A stretch of 64,000 bases of DNA from Bacillus cereus (GCF_025917685.1 NZ_CP089518.1:2481001-2545000), one strand, 5' to 3'; positions 26,063 through 35,965 are shown, counted from the first letter of the stretch. A program made the numbers and translations. Notes: generated from the sequence alone by a model not told the origin.

Positions 26063-27493
26063 ATGAACTTTATGAAACGAGCAATTCTCAGTATGAAAAA
26101 AAGAGTAGGAACATCATTAATTTTGATGGCAGTTTTCCTAATTGTTACAAATTTAGTGTTGGCAGGATTCACAATCCAAAATGCATCAAAAAAAGCTGCT
26201 GATGCAGCAAGAAAAAAACTCGGTGCAGATGTTACTTTAAGTCTTGATTTTGACAAATTAGGTCAACAAGCTCGGGAAACTGGAGAGATGCCTAATCCGC
26301 CAAAGCTTAATACAAAAGAAGCAGATCAATTAGCGAAGTCAAAGTATGTAAAAGACTATAATTACATAACTAACACTTTCGGAATTTCTGATGGACTTAA
26401 ACTAGTAGGGGCTTCAGAAGGAGAAGAAGATGGAAAAGGTAAAGCGGGAATGGCGGCTGTACGAGGTGGTTCAAGCTCCGGGACAGAAATAGATATGAAT
26501 GCTTCTTTTATGATTGAGGGAGTTCGCAAAACTGCATTACAAGAAAGCTTTAAGAATGGAAAAAGTAAAATCATTGATGGGAAACCAATTACAGAACAGA
26601 TGAAGGATCAGAATGTAGCTTTAATGGAAAAACGATTAGCGGAATTAAACAATTTGAAAGTAGGAGACAAAGTTAAAGTGCAATCAGGGGATAAGAAGGA
26701 AACCCTGGAGGTTGAAATTATCGGTATTTACGAAACGAATGAGCAAGCAATGGGTCAACAGGCCCCGCCTATAATGGATCCAGCTAATAAACTTTATATG
26801 CCGCATTCAACTATGAAAAAATTAGAAATAGATCAAGGTATAAGTAGCATTCAAGTCGTGTATTTCTTGAAAGATCCACAGAACATTGAAGCATTTAAAG
26901 AAGAAGCAAAAAAATCTGATATTGATTTTAATTATTATAAATTAGATGCACATGATTCGTTGTACAAACAAATGATTGGGCCTATCGAAAATATCTCATC
27001 TACTTCTCAAATGATTATTTATATTGTATCAATTGCAGGTGCGATTATTTTAGGGTTAATCATTATGTTATCGATTAAAGCACGTCGTAAGGAAATGGGG
27101 ATTCTATTGTCCATTGGAGAGAAAAAGTGGAAACTGATGGCGCAGTTCATAGTAGAAGTAGTATGTATCGCTATTCTAGCATTTGGATTATCCATAACAA
27201 CAGGAGCGAAAATTTCTCAATTCATAGGGGATAATTTACTTTCGAGTGAAATTGCTACAGCAGGAGAAGAAACAAACACCCCACAAAATGGAACTGTAAT
27301 GGTAGCTGGACCTGGTGGAACTGTACAAAATCAAAAAGAGGATCCAATTGATAAAATTAATGTAAGTGTAACAGGAGAAGATGTAGGGAAAATGGGAGGG
27401 ATTGGACTAGCTATTGCTATATTAGCAACGCTTCTTCCAGCATTATCTATTCTACGCCTGAATCCAAAACAAATTCTTTTAAAAGATGAATAA
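26063..27493 (+). CDS. ABC transporter permease, FtsX/MacB type
   Basis: 476 residues. One N-terminal membrane segment (residues ~17-37), a large extracellular domain (~40-310), then three segments near the C-terminus: IYIVSIAGAIILGLIIMLSI, FIVEVVCIAILAFGLSI and IGLAIAILATLLPALSILRL. The cytoplasmic loop ARRKEMGILLSIGEKKWKLM is the FtsX-domain coupling helix, and the end reads LNPKQILLKDE. This topology is typical of MacB-like mechanotransmission systems, often for peptide antibiotics or lipoprotein handling. A strong AAGGAGG precedes ATG. It pairs with the ATPase 11 bp downstream; only one permease is present, so it likely forms a homodimer. Confidence 0.88.
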   Translation: MNFMKRAILSMKKRVGTSLILMAVFLIVTNLVLAGFTIQNASKKAADAARKKLGADVTLSLDFDKLGQQARETGEMPNPPKLNTKEADQLAKSKYVKDYNYITNTFGISDGLKLVGASEGEEDGKGKAGMAAVRGGSSSGTEIDMNASFMIEGVRKTALQESFKNGKSKIIDGKPITEQMKDQNVALMEKRLAELNNLKVGDKVKVQSGDKKETLEVEIIGIYETNEQAMGQQAPPIMDPANKLYMPHSTMKKLEIDQGISSIQVVYFLKDPQNIEAFKEEAKKSDIDFNYYKLDAHDSLYKQMIGPIENISSTSQMIIYIVSIAGAIILGLIIMLSIKARRKEMGILLSIGEKKWKLMAQFIVEVVCIAILAFGLSITTGAKISQFIGDNLLSSEIATAGEETNTPQNGTVMVAGPGGTVQNQKEDPIDKINVSVTGEDVGKMGGIGLAIAILATLLPALSILRLNPKQILLKDE

Positions 27494-27504
27494 GGAGGAT
27501 CTAT

Positions 27505-28191
27505 ATGGAGACGATTTTACAATTTAAAAACTTAGATTATTATTATGAAAGTAACGGAAAAAAAGTAGCGATACTAGACAATGTTAACTTTTCTTTTCAA
27601 AAAGGGCATTTCTACACTATTCTAGGACCATCCGGATCTGGTAAAACCACTACTCTTAGCTTAGGTTGTGGGCTAGATATACCTAAAAATGGTTATGTAC
27701 TGTTTAATGGAAAGGATATTCGAAAAATTGGTTTGGATCGGTACCGTAATCAAAATGTATCGGTAATTTTCCAATCTTATAATTTGATTACCTATATGAC
27801 TGCTCTTCAAAATGTCTTAACAGCAATGGAAATTACAGGTGTTAAAGTGCAAAATAAAACGGCAAGGGCGTTAGAATTATTAGAGAAAGTAGGACTTACA
27901 GAAGTAGAAGCGAAACGAAATGTTCTGCAACTAAGTGGCGGGCAACAACAGCGTGTAGCAATAGCTCGAGCGTTATCTTGTAATGTTGATTTACTGATTG
28001 CGGATGAGCCGACAGGAAATCTTGATGAAGAAACGGCAAATGAAATTATTGAGTTGTTCCAGGAGCTCGCGCATCAAGAAAATAAATGCGTAATTGTTGT
28101 GACGCATTCACAAGAAGTTGCAAAAAAATCGGATCGAGCAGTGTATTTAAGTAAGAAGAAGTTAGTGGTAAACGAAATTAATAATACCTAA
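27505..28191 (+). CDS. ABC transporter ATP-binding protein (MacB/LolD type)
   Basis: 228 residues with Walker A GPSGSGKTTTLS (residues ~39-46), Q-loop VIFQSYNLI, signature LSGGQQQRVAIARAL, Walker B LLIADEPTGNLD and H-loop VVTHSQEVAKKSDR. All functional residues are intact. AAGGAGG lies 8 bases before ATG and the permease stop is 11 bp away, so both belong to one operon, closed by a strong terminator at 28349. No adjacent two-component system, unlike BceAB loci. Confidence 0.92.
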   Translation: METILQFKNLDYYYESNGKKVAILDNVNFSFQKGHFYTILGPSGSGKTTTLSLGCGLDIPKNGYVLFNGKDIRKIGLDRYRNQNVSVIFQSYNLITYMTALQNVLTAMEITGVKVQNKTARALELLEKVGLTEVEAKRNVLQLSGGQQQRVAIARALSCNVDLLIADEPTGNLDEETANEIIELFQELAHQENKCVIVVTHSQEVAKKSDRAVYLSKKKLVVNEINNT

Positions 28192-28348
28192 TATAAAAAC
28201 TATGGTTATTGAATTCACATAATTTTCAAAAATCCACTTCTTCAAATATTTATATTTGATATATAATAAAACCAAGCCATAATCAAAATGGTCTCCCTGT
28301 ATTGAATGTTAAGATAGTTTGTTGCCCCCTTTTTAACAATATTTGAAA

Positions 28349-28380
28349 AAAGAACTTGTAGGATATCCTACAAGTTCTTT
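28349..28380 (+). terminator. Terminator after ABC transporter operon
   Basis: A perfect 32-bp palindrome (AAAGAACTTGTAGGAT and its complement), extended by TTTG; strong. Confidence 0.85.
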
Positions 28381-28423
28381 TTGTTATGATCGATTGACTA
28401 TAACATTGAAGAATTACATATAA

Positions 28424-28469
28424 AAAACGGGACATTACCTAGATGTATGATCTAAATACTGTCCCGTTT
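28424..28469. terminator. Terminator of the small minus-strand gene
   Basis: Stem AAACGGGAC / GTCCCGTTT with a 26-base loop and an A run on the plus strand that gives a T run for minus-strand transcripts. Confidence 0.75.
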
Positions 28470-28487
28470 AACTGTTCATCTGTATAG

Positions 28488-28670
28488 TTATTGAAGAATT
28501 AAACCAACAATCATAATTAAGCTAAATACTATCATCCAACCAAACGCACAATAGCCGAAAATTCTAATCCATTTAGGTAATTGATTCATGTTAACTTTAT
28601 TTGTGGGAACTCCTTGCATAGAAAACATCATTTTCTGATCTCTATCCCTATTATTTTGTTGTTCATACAT
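28488..28670 (-). CDS. Small single-pass membrane protein
   Basis: 60 residues: a polar N-terminus (MYEQQNNRDRDQKMMFSMQG) and one C-terminal hydrophobic segment (FGWMIVFSLIMIVGLILQ). AAAGGTGATGATATT precedes ATG, a good ribosome site, and a terminator follows, so it is very probably expressed. The family is not recognised. Spo0A-like boxes lie upstream at 28740-28767. Confidence 0.65.
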   Translation of the reverse strand: MYEQQNNRDRDQKMMFSMQGVPTNKVNMNQLPKWIRIFGYCAFGWMIVFSLIMIVGLILQ

Positions 28671-28739
28671 AATATCATCACCTTTCTAAAACTATTGTAT
28701 TTATAGTATATCAGCCTGAAGATAATTATCCACAGAATA

Positions 28740-28767
28740 TTCGACGAAATAAAAAATCATTCGACAA
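28740..28767. promoter_or_regulatory. Two Spo0A-box-like sequences
   Basis: TTCGACG (28740-28746) and TTCGACA (28760-28766), i.e. TGTCGAA on the other strand, 20 bp apart and about 75-100 bp upstream of the small membrane protein gene. The second is a perfect 0A-box core, the first has one mismatch. Functional role inferred. Confidence 0.35.
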
Positions 28768-28794
28768 TAATAGTGGATATAAGAAATTCAGGTA

Positions 28795-29013
28795 ATGTAC
28801 CTCTCAAAAAAAGTTGGTAAGAACTTCTTCCTACTTATAAATTATGAAGGTGGATGGAGGGCTCTATTTTTAATGTGTAATCTGTTTTTCAGTAAAACAT
28901 ACTTATATTTCAAAAAACTAAAATTCGATTACTTAAAAGCTATGTATTCTAAAGTAGATGCTCATTTAAAACATAGTAAACCTTTACCAAAGATGCTTTT
29001 AATTAGGGATTGA
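28795..29013 (+). other. Possible relic frame (72 codons)
   Basis: The frame ends LKFDYLKAMYSKVDAHLKHS, KPLPKMLLIRD, which has the look of a real protein C-terminus, but the start has no ribosome site and the first half is low quality. It could be the tail of a lost gene. The rest of 28671-29185 holds only the Spo0A-like boxes and the germination promoter. Confidence 0.25.
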
Positions 29014-29119
29014 ACAATTGTAGATAAATATACCAGGGGAAGGGCTAACTTCATCTTATGTGATAGATATTATAAGTAAAGGTGTTTGATTTTCCATGGC
29101 TCTAAGCACTAACCATTTG

Positions 29120-29149
29120 GAATAAAGATGTAATGTATCAGTTATACTA
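29120..29149 (+). promoter_or_regulatory. Candidate sigma-G promoter of the germination operon
   Basis: GAATAA (29120-29125) and TATACTA (29143-29149) with a 17-bp spacer resemble the forespore sigma-G pattern (gnATR and CATnnTA). The site lies 37 bp before the gerB start; germinant receptor operons are normally made in the forespore. Confidence 0.45.
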
Positions 29150-29185
29150 TGTAATATTTCTTCATTACAAAATATGGTGGTAAGT

Positions 29186-30265
29186 ATGACTAAGCAAACA
29201 ATTACTTTATTTCAAGTTTCTATGATACTCATTGGTAGTATAGGGATAATTAATCATGTCATTATGATTCCTATGTTATTAGATACCTCGGGTAGAGATT
29301 CGTGGATCTCTATCATATTAGTAAGCATTATATACTTGATTTGGATTTCATTAATATTCATCATATATAAAAACATAAAAAATGAACATTTGTTTTTGTG
29401 GTTAAAAAATAATTTTGGGAAATTCAGTGTATATCCAATCATATTCATAGTTGTACTTTATTTAATAACAATTGGTGTCGTTGCACTAAAAGAAACATTA
29501 ACCTTTTTCTCTTTTTATTTACCAGAAACACCTCACTTTGTATTAGGAATACTTTTTTCAATGATTTGTCTCTATAATGCTACAAGAGGAATTCAATCTA
29601 TTGCACTTACAACAGGTGTTTTGTTACCTATTGTATTTCTACTTGGTTTTTTTGTAATGTTTGCAAATGTTCCACATAAAGATTATTCTTTACTTCAGCC
29701 AATGATGGAAAATGGAATGAATCCAGTATTTAAGGGGATGGTTTATCCTGCAGCAGGATTTCTAGAGTTAATCTTCATTCTTTTTTTACAACATCACATT
29801 TGTTCAAAAGTTAAATTATATCAACTGATTGCTTTGGGTATTGTTATTATTGGTATCACAATAGGACCAGTTATGGCAGCAATTATAGAATTTGGTCCTT
29901 TCGTAGCAGCAAACCAACGATATCCAGCATTTGAAGAATGGAGACTTGTGTCAATAGGAAGGTACATTGAAAATTTAGACTTTCTCTCCGTGTATCAGTG
30001 GCTTGTAGGGATCTTTATTCGTCTATCACTTGTTGTTTTTCTTATTCCAGATTTGTTATCAATTACAAGTCGGAAAACGAGAAATGGGGTTATGTTTGTA
30101 ATCCTTTCATGTATTGTATTAATAAGCACACTACCTATCAGTGACTCTAGTTTCTATTGGTTTGTATCTCAAATTGTTTTACCAGTTTCAGCATTAGGGC
30201 TATTTTTATTTTCTATCTTACTGATAGTGTTTGTGTGGGTTGCTAAATATAAGAAAAGTTCTTGA
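29186..30265 (+). CDS. Spore germination protein, GerB family (receptor B subunit)
   Basis: 359 residues with ten hydrophobic segments and a typical opening MTKQTITLFQVSMILIGSIG. It belongs to the amino-acid permease-like GerAB/GerKB group, which holds the germinant-binding subunit in the spore inner membrane. ATG 29186 follows GGTGGTAAGT; an ATG 12 bp earlier lacks a site. It is first of a three-gene operon in the order B-A-C, a variation on the usual A-B-C or A-C-B. Germinant unknown. Confidence 0.88.
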   Translation: MTKQTITLFQVSMILIGSIGIINHVIMIPMLLDTSGRDSWISIILVSIIYLIWISLIFIIYKNIKNEHLFLWLKNNFGKFSVYPIIFIVVLYLITIGVVALKETLTFFSFYLPETPHFVLGILFSMICLYNATRGIQSIALTTGVLLPIVFLLGFFVMFANVPHKDYSLLQPMMENGMNPVFKGMVYPAAGFLELIFILFLQHHICSKVKLYQLIALGIVIIGITIGPVMAAIIEFGPFVAANQRYPAFEEWRLVSIGRYIENLDFLSVYQWLVGIFIRLSLVVFLIPDLLSITSRKTRNGVMFVILSCIVLISTLPISDSSFYWFVSQIVLPVSALGLFLFSILLIVFVWVAKYKKSS

Positions 30266-30321
30266 AAAAGTATGAGAATGTATTTTATATAAGGTTGCTG
30301 AGTTCGAAGGAGACAACGTAG

Positions 30322-31800
30322 ATGAACAAACGAGTAGAATTAAACGAGAAGATAATATTAGAGTGGTTTGAGGGATGCAACGATGTAAAAGTAATAAAGC
30401 GTGAATTCGATGAGAAAGAAAAAACGAGGTCAGTATTGTTTATGTATTGTCAAAGCTTAATTGAAAATACAAAATTAAAACAAGCCACATCGTCTCAAGT
30501 TTGCAAAGAGCTTTTAAGTAATTCGATAGAAGAACTTAACCTTTCAACATTAATTCCCCAGTTATCAGTAAAGAAATTAGATATAGTAAATTCGAATGAA
30601 ACTATCTCTCAGATTATATTTGAAGGTAACCTCCTCATTATTTTTGAAGAATCTAAACAAGGATATATAGTTGATATTGCCCAAATACCTACAAGATCAG
30701 TTGAACAAACAAATACAGAGATGACCATTCGGGGTGCACGTGATGGATTTGTTGAAGAGTTAAACACAAATATAGGATTAATTAGGAAAAGACTAAAAAC
30801 GAGTTCTCTTAGTTATGAAGAATTTATTATTGGAGAAAGAACACAAACTAAAGTAGCACTCTTGTATTTAAAAGATATCGCATCCCAAGAAATCATTAAT
30901 CAAGTTCGATTAAAATTAAGACCAATTAAAATAGACGGGATTGTTTCAAGTGCACAAATTGAAGAATTAATCACAAACAATCAATTTAGTGTATTTCCTT
31001 TAGTTGAATATACAGGACGCCCTGATTATGCTGTGAATTGTTTGTTGTATGGGCGTTTTATTTTACTAGTTGAAGGGTCACCAACAGCCACTATTGCACC
31101 AGTTACATTTCCTTTTTTTGTGAATACATCTGAAGACCAAGATTTATTCTATATATTCGGCAGCTTTGTACGACTTGTAAGTCTTTTTGGGATAGCAATT
31201 TCTATATTTCTTCCAGGAATTTGGATAGCATTAATTACATATCATCCAGATCAGATTCCCTATACGTTGTTAGCAACATTAAGCTTATCAAGAGAAGGAA
31301 TTCCTTTTCCTGCTCCTTTAGAAGGGCTAATTATGATGACCTTATTTGAAGTTTTGAGGCAAGCAGGATTACGTGTTCCTGCCGTATTTGGCCAAACGTT
31401 ATCTGTTGTAGGGGGATTGATTATTGGACAAGCTGCTATTAGTGCAGGAATTGTTTCAGCATCTATGGTCATTATAATAGCAATTTCGGTTGTTTCGACA
31501 TTTGCTTTAACTAATCAGTCAGTAACAGGAATAATAAGTATATTGCGATATATAGTATTCCTAGTATCTTCTTTATTAGGCATAGTAGGATTTATCTTTT
31601 GTGTCCTTGTGATGGTAATACATGTAGTAAATTTACGCTCTTTTGGAGTTCCATTTTTTACACCATATTCACCCCCTGTATTTAAAAGTATGCTAGCAGC
31701 CACATTTAGAATTCCTTTCACGTATATGAAAAAAAGACCTAAAGAATTGCATACTCAAGATAATACAAGGAAAAGAGAGAGTACCGATGAAGAAAAATAA
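30322..31800 (+). CDS. Spore germination protein, GerA family (receptor A subunit)
   Basis: 492 residues. The cytoplasmic N-domain has the family features [22 protein letters not shown] (in two parts [24 protein letters not shown]) and [21 protein letters not shown] (as [15 protein letters not shown]). The membrane part has about five or six segments with [40 protein letters not shown], which is the most conserved GerA block. GAAGGAGA precedes ATG. The 3' end overlaps the gerC start by 14 bp, implying coupling. Confidence 0.93.
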   Translation: MNKRVELNEKIILEWFEGCNDVKVIKREFDEKEKTRSVLFMYCQSLIENTKLKQATSSQVCKELLSNSIEELNLSTLIPQLSVKKLDIVNSNETISQIIFEGNLLIIFEESKQGYIVDIAQIPTRSVEQTNTEMTIRGARDGFVEELNTNIGLIRKRLKTSSLSYEEFIIGERTQTKVALLYLKDIASQEIINQVRLKLRPIKIDGIVSSAQIEELITNNQFSVFPLVEYTGRPDYAVNCLLYGRFILLVEGSPTATIAPVTFPFFVNTSEDQDLFYIFGSFVRLVSLFGIAISIFLPGIWIALITYHPDQIPYTLLATLSLSREGIPFPAPLEGLIMMTLFEVLRQAGLRVPAVFGQTLSVVGGLIIGQAAISAGIVSASMVIIIAISVVSTFALTNQSVTGIISILRYIVFLVSSLLGIVGFIFCVLVMVIHVVNLRSFGVPFFTPYSPPVFKSMLAATFRIPFTYMKKRPKELHTQDNTRKRESTDEEK

Positions 31801-32947
31801 AAGAATAGTTATATTTCTTTTTATGATGTGTACGTTTCTAACAGGGTGTTGGGATCAAAGAGAGTTGCATCACGTTTTGTATATAAATAGTCTAGGTATC
31901 GATTTTAAAGATAATAATTATATCATCCGTCCGCAATTTATTAATTTTTCTAACATAGCGAAACAAGAAGGGAGCACTACCCGTAATTATAGCCAGGCCT
32001 ATATTGGAAAGGGAAAGGGTCCCATTTTAGATGAGGCAGCATTTGATTTTTATAAGGGTGCTCAACAAGAAATCTCATGGGAGCATCTCAAAACAATTGT
32101 TGTAACAGAGAGATTTCTAAAACATGGTGACTTAAATCAATTTAATGATTTTTTCTCTCGTTTTTTTCAATTTCGAGATACTATGTGGATATTTGGAACT
32201 AAGGAACCTTTAGAAAATATATTAGCGAACAATAATATTTTAAATATTTCTCAATTATATACAATCATTAATTTACCAAAAGAGATAACTAAGCAATATA
32301 CAATAATAGATCCTTTACCTTTATATAAATTCCAAAGAAATTATTATGAACCCGGGATGACAACTCGCATTCCTTTCTTAGCTACGACTAAAACATATTG
32401 GAAAAAAGGGCATACATCATTTCCAATGTTAAAATTTAGTGGTTATGGTTTTATAAGTGATAAATTTTATATAAATCATTTAAACGACCATGATATTGCT
32501 GGGGTTCGATGGACGGATGAAAATACCAAACGAGCTCCATTACTATTAAAATCTAACGAGAAAATCATTGGACATATAGTATTGAAAAATCCAAAGATAG
32601 ATACAAAGCATTTTATTAAAAATGGAAAGTTACGCATGCTTATGAACATCCATTTCGATGCTGATATTTTCCAATTAATAAATTCTATGCCTGTAAATGA
32701 TATTAAAAAAATTGCAGAGGACCAAGTTGAAAAAGAAATTAAAAAAACGTACCGAAAAGGAATCGAAAAAGGGATTGACACGTATCAGTTATCACATTCC
32801 TTATATCGTCAGAATTCTAAATTATGGAAACGATATGAAAAAGAGGGGAGAATATCCCTTCAAAATAAAGAATCAGATTTTAACGTCTCGATTAATATAG
32901 CTACAAATGGAAAATCTAAAAATATGCGTAATATGATTGAGCATTAG
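31787..32947 (+). CDS. Ger(x)C family germination lipoprotein (receptor C subunit)
   Basis: 386 residues. N-terminal lipoprotein signal: [17 protein letters not shown] with the lipobox LTGC (Cys at residue 22), followed by the family signature [19 protein letters not shown]. The C-terminal half has the GerC alternating helical region ([19 protein letters not shown]). It is anchored on the outer face of the spore inner membrane and completes the receptor with GerA and GerB encoded just upstream. Confidence 0.92.
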   Translation: MKKNKRIVIFLFMMCTFLTGCWDQRELHHVLYINSLGIDFKDNNYIIRPQFINFSNIAKQEGSTTRNYSQAYIGKGKGPILDEAAFDFYKGAQQEISWEHLKTIVVTERFLKHGDLNQFNDFFSRFFQFRDTMWIFGTKEPLENILANNNILNISQLYTIINLPKEITKQYTIIDPLPLYKFQRNYYEPGMTTRIPFLATTKTYWKKGHTSFPMLKFSGYGFISDKFYINHLNDHDIAGVRWTDENTKRAPLLLKSNEKIIGHIVLKNPKIDTKHFIKNGKLRMLMNIHFDADIFQLINSMPVNDIKKIAEDQVEKEIKKTYRKGIEKGIDTYQLSHSLYRQNSKLWKRYEKEGRISLQNKESDFNVSINIATNGKSKNMRNMIEH

Positions 32948-32994
32948 AATAGTTGAAGATGAAAGGAAACGTAAAATATTAACTCTAAATAGGA

Positions 32995-33165
32995 GATTCG
33001 AACATGAAAGACCACTACGATGCGGCGGCGCCTTCTTTAGGGCTGGGATGAGGGTTCGGTCAGATCAGAGGAGGCTTTTGCCTCCTTAGTTGCCTGAAAA
33101 CGCGCTTATACTTCTTAGCGTTTAGATAAGTACAAGTCTTTAAAACTATATGCGCTGTAAAGTAG
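32995..33165 (+). mobile_element. Second IS200/IS605-type end remnant
   Basis: Non-coding, strongly structured and GC-richer than its surroundings: GATGCGGCGGCGCCTTC, GGCTGGGATGAGGGTTC, and a hairpin AGGAGGC-TTTT-GCCTCCT at 33070-33086. The 23-mer at 33124-33146 (ending AAGTACAAGTCTTTAAAAC) matches 15785-15807 with one mismatch, and CTTTAGG-CTGGGATGA resembles 15712-15731. It lies between gerC and bla, whose stop is 22 bp further on. Probably the same family of deleted elements as 15655-16095. Confidence 0.5.
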
Positions 33166-33186
33166 GAGCAGTTCAATGATTTATTA

Positions 33187-34119
33187 TTATTTATTCGTTA
33201 TTTTTAAAGCATCTAACACAATTTTGGTTGCATCTGCAATAAGTTTATCATCGTAATTCGCATCCTCTTTAGAATGATTAGAAAGTATCGCAAGAATAAT
33301 TGGGTTTTTATTTGGTGGCCAAATGATTGCGATATCATTCCTTGTTCCATAAGAGCCAGAGCCAGTCTTATCGGCTACTTCCCATTCTCCTGGAACTCCA
33401 GCACGAATTAAGTTGTCCCCCGTTGTATTTCTTTTCATCAAATCTATTAAAAAGTTCCGTTTCTCAATTGAAAGTATATCGCCTAGCGCGTATGCTTGAA
33501 GACTAGTAGCTAATGCCTTTGGGGTACTAGTATCACGAGTGTCTCCTGGTGGCACTTCGTTTAATTCTGGTTCAAAACGTTCAGGATTTGTGACAGTATC
33601 TCCTATTTCTCTCAGTGATTTTTTGAATTCACTTGGCCCACCTAATTGTTTAAGAATAAGATTTTGTGCGGTATTATCACTATATCGAATGGAAGCATCC
33701 GCAAGCTCTTTCAGAGTCATACCTGTATCTACATATTTTTCAGTAATTGGATTGTAATTCACAAGATCTTTGCTAGTATACTTAATTCTTTGATCTAAAT
33801 CTTCTATTGATTTCTTTTGTAACAGTGCTCCCACAGCAAGGGCTTTGTGGGTAGATGCGTATGCAAACCGTTCATCTGAACGATAAGTAACGGTTTGATT
33901 CGTATCTGTGTCCAATGCATAAATACCAAGTTTAGCATCATATTCTTTTTCAAGTTTAACAAAAGAATGATTATCTGTATTTTCTTGTTTGGTTTGTTTC
34001 GGTGGTTCAGATTGAATATTACTATTGGAACAGCCTATAAGCGTTACACATGAAAGTAATAATACAGATACCATCTTTTTATAATGTGAAATGTGAAAAA
34101 ATTTGTTTGAAACTATCAT
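33187..34119 (-). CDS. bla: Class A beta-lactamase, lipoprotein type
   Basis: 310 residues. Signal with lipobox (VLLLSCVTLIGC), so the mature enzyme is membrane-bound like B. cereus beta-lactamase III. Active-site motifs are all present: ASTHKAL (S70-x-x-K73, with His at the x position), YSDNTAQN (S130-D-N132), FEPELNE (E166-xx-N170) and DKTGSGSYG (K234-T-G). It hydrolyses penicillins and possibly cephalosporins. AGAGG precedes ATG. No blaR/blaI pair adjacent. IS605-type remnant directly downstream. Confidence 0.93.
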   Translation of the reverse strand: MIVSNKFFHISHYKKMVSVLLLSCVTLIGCSNSNIQSEPPKQTKQENTDNHSFVKLEKEYDAKLGIYALDTDTNQTVTYRSDERFAYASTHKALAVGALLQKKSIEDLDQRIKYTSKDLVNYNPITEKYVDTGMTLKELADASIRYSDNTAQNLILKQLGGPSEFKKSLREIGDTVTNPERFEPELNEVPPGDTRDTSTPKALATSLQAYALGDILSIEKRNFLIDLMKRNTTGDNLIRAGVPGEWEVADKTGSGSYGTRNDIAIIWPPNKNPIILAILSNHSKEDANYDDKLIADATKIVLDALKITNK

Positions 34120-34493
34120 AAATTTTCAACCTCTTTCAAGAATATATAGATTTTGTTTAGGTATTTTACATACCTATGCAATTAACAAATGTACAGGATA
34201 GCACTCTTCTTGCATTTCTTGCATTACAAAATGAGAGGATTATCAAGAACACCTTTTTTATACGTAATAGACAATCTAAGTAACACATTTGTTCCATTTA
34301 TGATTAAGGTTTTGAATATATCTATTAATTTTATTTATAAGAATCACAAAATCCACCTTTTTTTGCACGCCACTTAATTTAATGTGGATTTAAATTGAGT
34401 TTACCTCGTAATGGGAATTCCAATTGGATTGCGCATATATAACAACCTCATTTCGGACAGAATAAGTAATAACAACTACTGATTTCATTTTAA
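34120..34493. other. Intergenic, nothing recognised
   Basis: AT-rich stretch between the divergent bla and transporter genes. A 62-codon frame at 34189 has no ribosome site and an unlikely composition. No clear promoter or operator seen. Confidence 0.4.
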
Positions 34494-35882
34494 GTGAGGT
34501 GTTATACGATACATACGACAAAACAAAAAAGACTTGTGGTGCAAAGTATAACTACATTTAGTTTACTAATAACGACTATCTTTACACCCATGCTTATTTA
34601 CATTGTTTATGGATTACAGATTTCGAAAGGCTTTGAGGGATACTGGCCATCAATCTTGTTTTATACAACTTATATGACGGGTGTGTTTATCTGGATACCT
34701 ATTGTGAATAAGGCTGGGATTCACCGCTCCTTATATTGGACTGTTTCTATTCTGATAGTATCATTACTTAGTGTTACTTTCTTTGGATGGATTTCAAGAT
34801 GGCTAGAAATAAGTGCGTTAGTTTCTGGTTTTGCAGTTAGTACAATTTCTACCATGACGAGTACTTTATTGTTTCTACATGTGGAAGGCGGGGGAAAGGT
34901 TTATAATAAAAATCAACAAGCGATTATTATTGGTATCGTTTTTCTTTTACTAATAATCGTATTGTTAGCGATTAGTTTTCTATCGCCGCCGCTGATAACA
35001 TGCATATATGGGATTTGTTTAATCAGTATCCTTTTTGCTATAAAAAAAATGCTGAGAACAGAGTTAGCCAAAGGGCTTTTACCTATCTCCATCGTATCGG
35101 TTGTAGGAAAGTTTCTTTTTGTCTCAATGCTTATTCTTTTGATACGAACAAGTCGTAACATAAATAATGAACAATATATTTTCTATTTTTTTCTACTCTC
35201 TATAGCGCTTATTTGTTTCATGTTTTTGAGTTTGTTGAAAGGAAAGTTCTTTCATAAACTTTCATCTTCTTTACCAATTCGCTTAAAGGCAGAATCATTT
35301 TTACTTGGATTAGGAAATGGATATTTATTTTTGATGGGTATTTTTTATAGTTTTACTTTCTATAACATGTTAACCTGTATTTTCATTGTAGTTGGACCAT
35401 ACCTATTAGGGATTTTAATGTCCATATTTTTAGATATCAAAGCTGCTAAGAAAGTTAATCCAATCCATTTGTTTTTAGTAAGTACTTTAATCATGATATT
35501 TGGGTTTTATTCTCCAATATTTATAGTCCTTAGCGTTACATTTGGGAGCTATGCCATTAATAGTATTTCTTCTCAAAATAATATGAAAGTATATATGGTG
35601 AATGCTACACATAGAGAGCTTTCTTTACTCATTTACACAACATGGAGAAATATGGGGAATATATTTTTACAATTTTTTATATTGATTGTGATTGTGGGAG
35701 TAGGGGTCTTTTACGATGTCGAATGGTCGCAACTTTTCCAAACAATTGTTGGGAAGGGTCAAATGCAGATTGAAGGGTTATCCGTACAACGATTGATGTT
35801 TATGTTAGCAATTTGCTGTTGGCTTGGCATGGTGGGCTTAGGTATGTGGATTGGTAAAAAAGCTAATCCCAATATTGCTTAA
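34494..35882 (+). CDS. MFS-like multi-pass membrane transporter
   Basis: About 460 residues with twelve or more hydrophobic segments, comparable to large MFS or 14-TM exporters, but no A-motif (GxxxDRxGRR) is visible, so the family is uncertain. The start is odd: the GAGGTG ribosome site (34496-34501) is spaced for a codon at 34509, which is ATA rather than ATG, beginning (I/M)HTTKQKRLVVQ. The GTG at 34494 overlaps the ribosome site. Either ATA is used, or the start codon has been lost. Convergent with a histidine kinase gene. Confidence 0.7.
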   Translation: MRCYTIHTTKQKRLVVQSITTFSLLITTIFTPMLIYIVYGLQISKGFEGYWPSILFYTTYMTGVFIWIPIVNKAGIHRSLYWTVSILIVSLLSVTFFGWISRWLEISALVSGFAVSTISTMTSTLLFLHVEGGGKVYNKNQQAIIIGIVFLLLIIVLLAISFLSPPLITCIYGICLISILFAIKKMLRTELAKGLLPISIVSVVGKFLFVSMLILLIRTSRNINNEQYIFYFFLLSIALICFMFLSLLKGKFFHKLSSSLPIRLKAESFLLGLGNGYLFLMGIFYSFTFYNMLTCIFIVVGPYLLGILMSIFLDIKAAKKVNPIHLFLVSTLIMIFGFYSPIFIVLSVTFGSYAINSISSQNNMKVYMVNATHRELSLLIYTTWRNMGNIFLQFFILIVIVGVGVFYDVEWSQLFQTIVGKGQMQIEGLSVQRLMFMLAICCWLGMVGLGMWIGKKANPNIA

Positions 35883-35921
35883 AAAGTAACTCGAAAAATA
35901 TCAATACTAAAACTACAAAAA

Positions 35922-35965
35922 ACAAACAAACTCGTCCTACTAAGAGGGGAGTTTGTTTGTTTTTT
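35922..35965. terminator. Bidirectional terminator
   Basis: Stem AAACAAACAAACTC / GAGTTTGTTTGTTT with A and T runs, between the transporter and the convergent kinase; it overlaps the kinase stop codon. Confidence 0.8.

Noticed and set aside
34189..34377. 62-codon frame between bla and the MFS-like gene
   Set aside because: No ribosome site, odd composition (HLFLHAT end), AT-rich noise.
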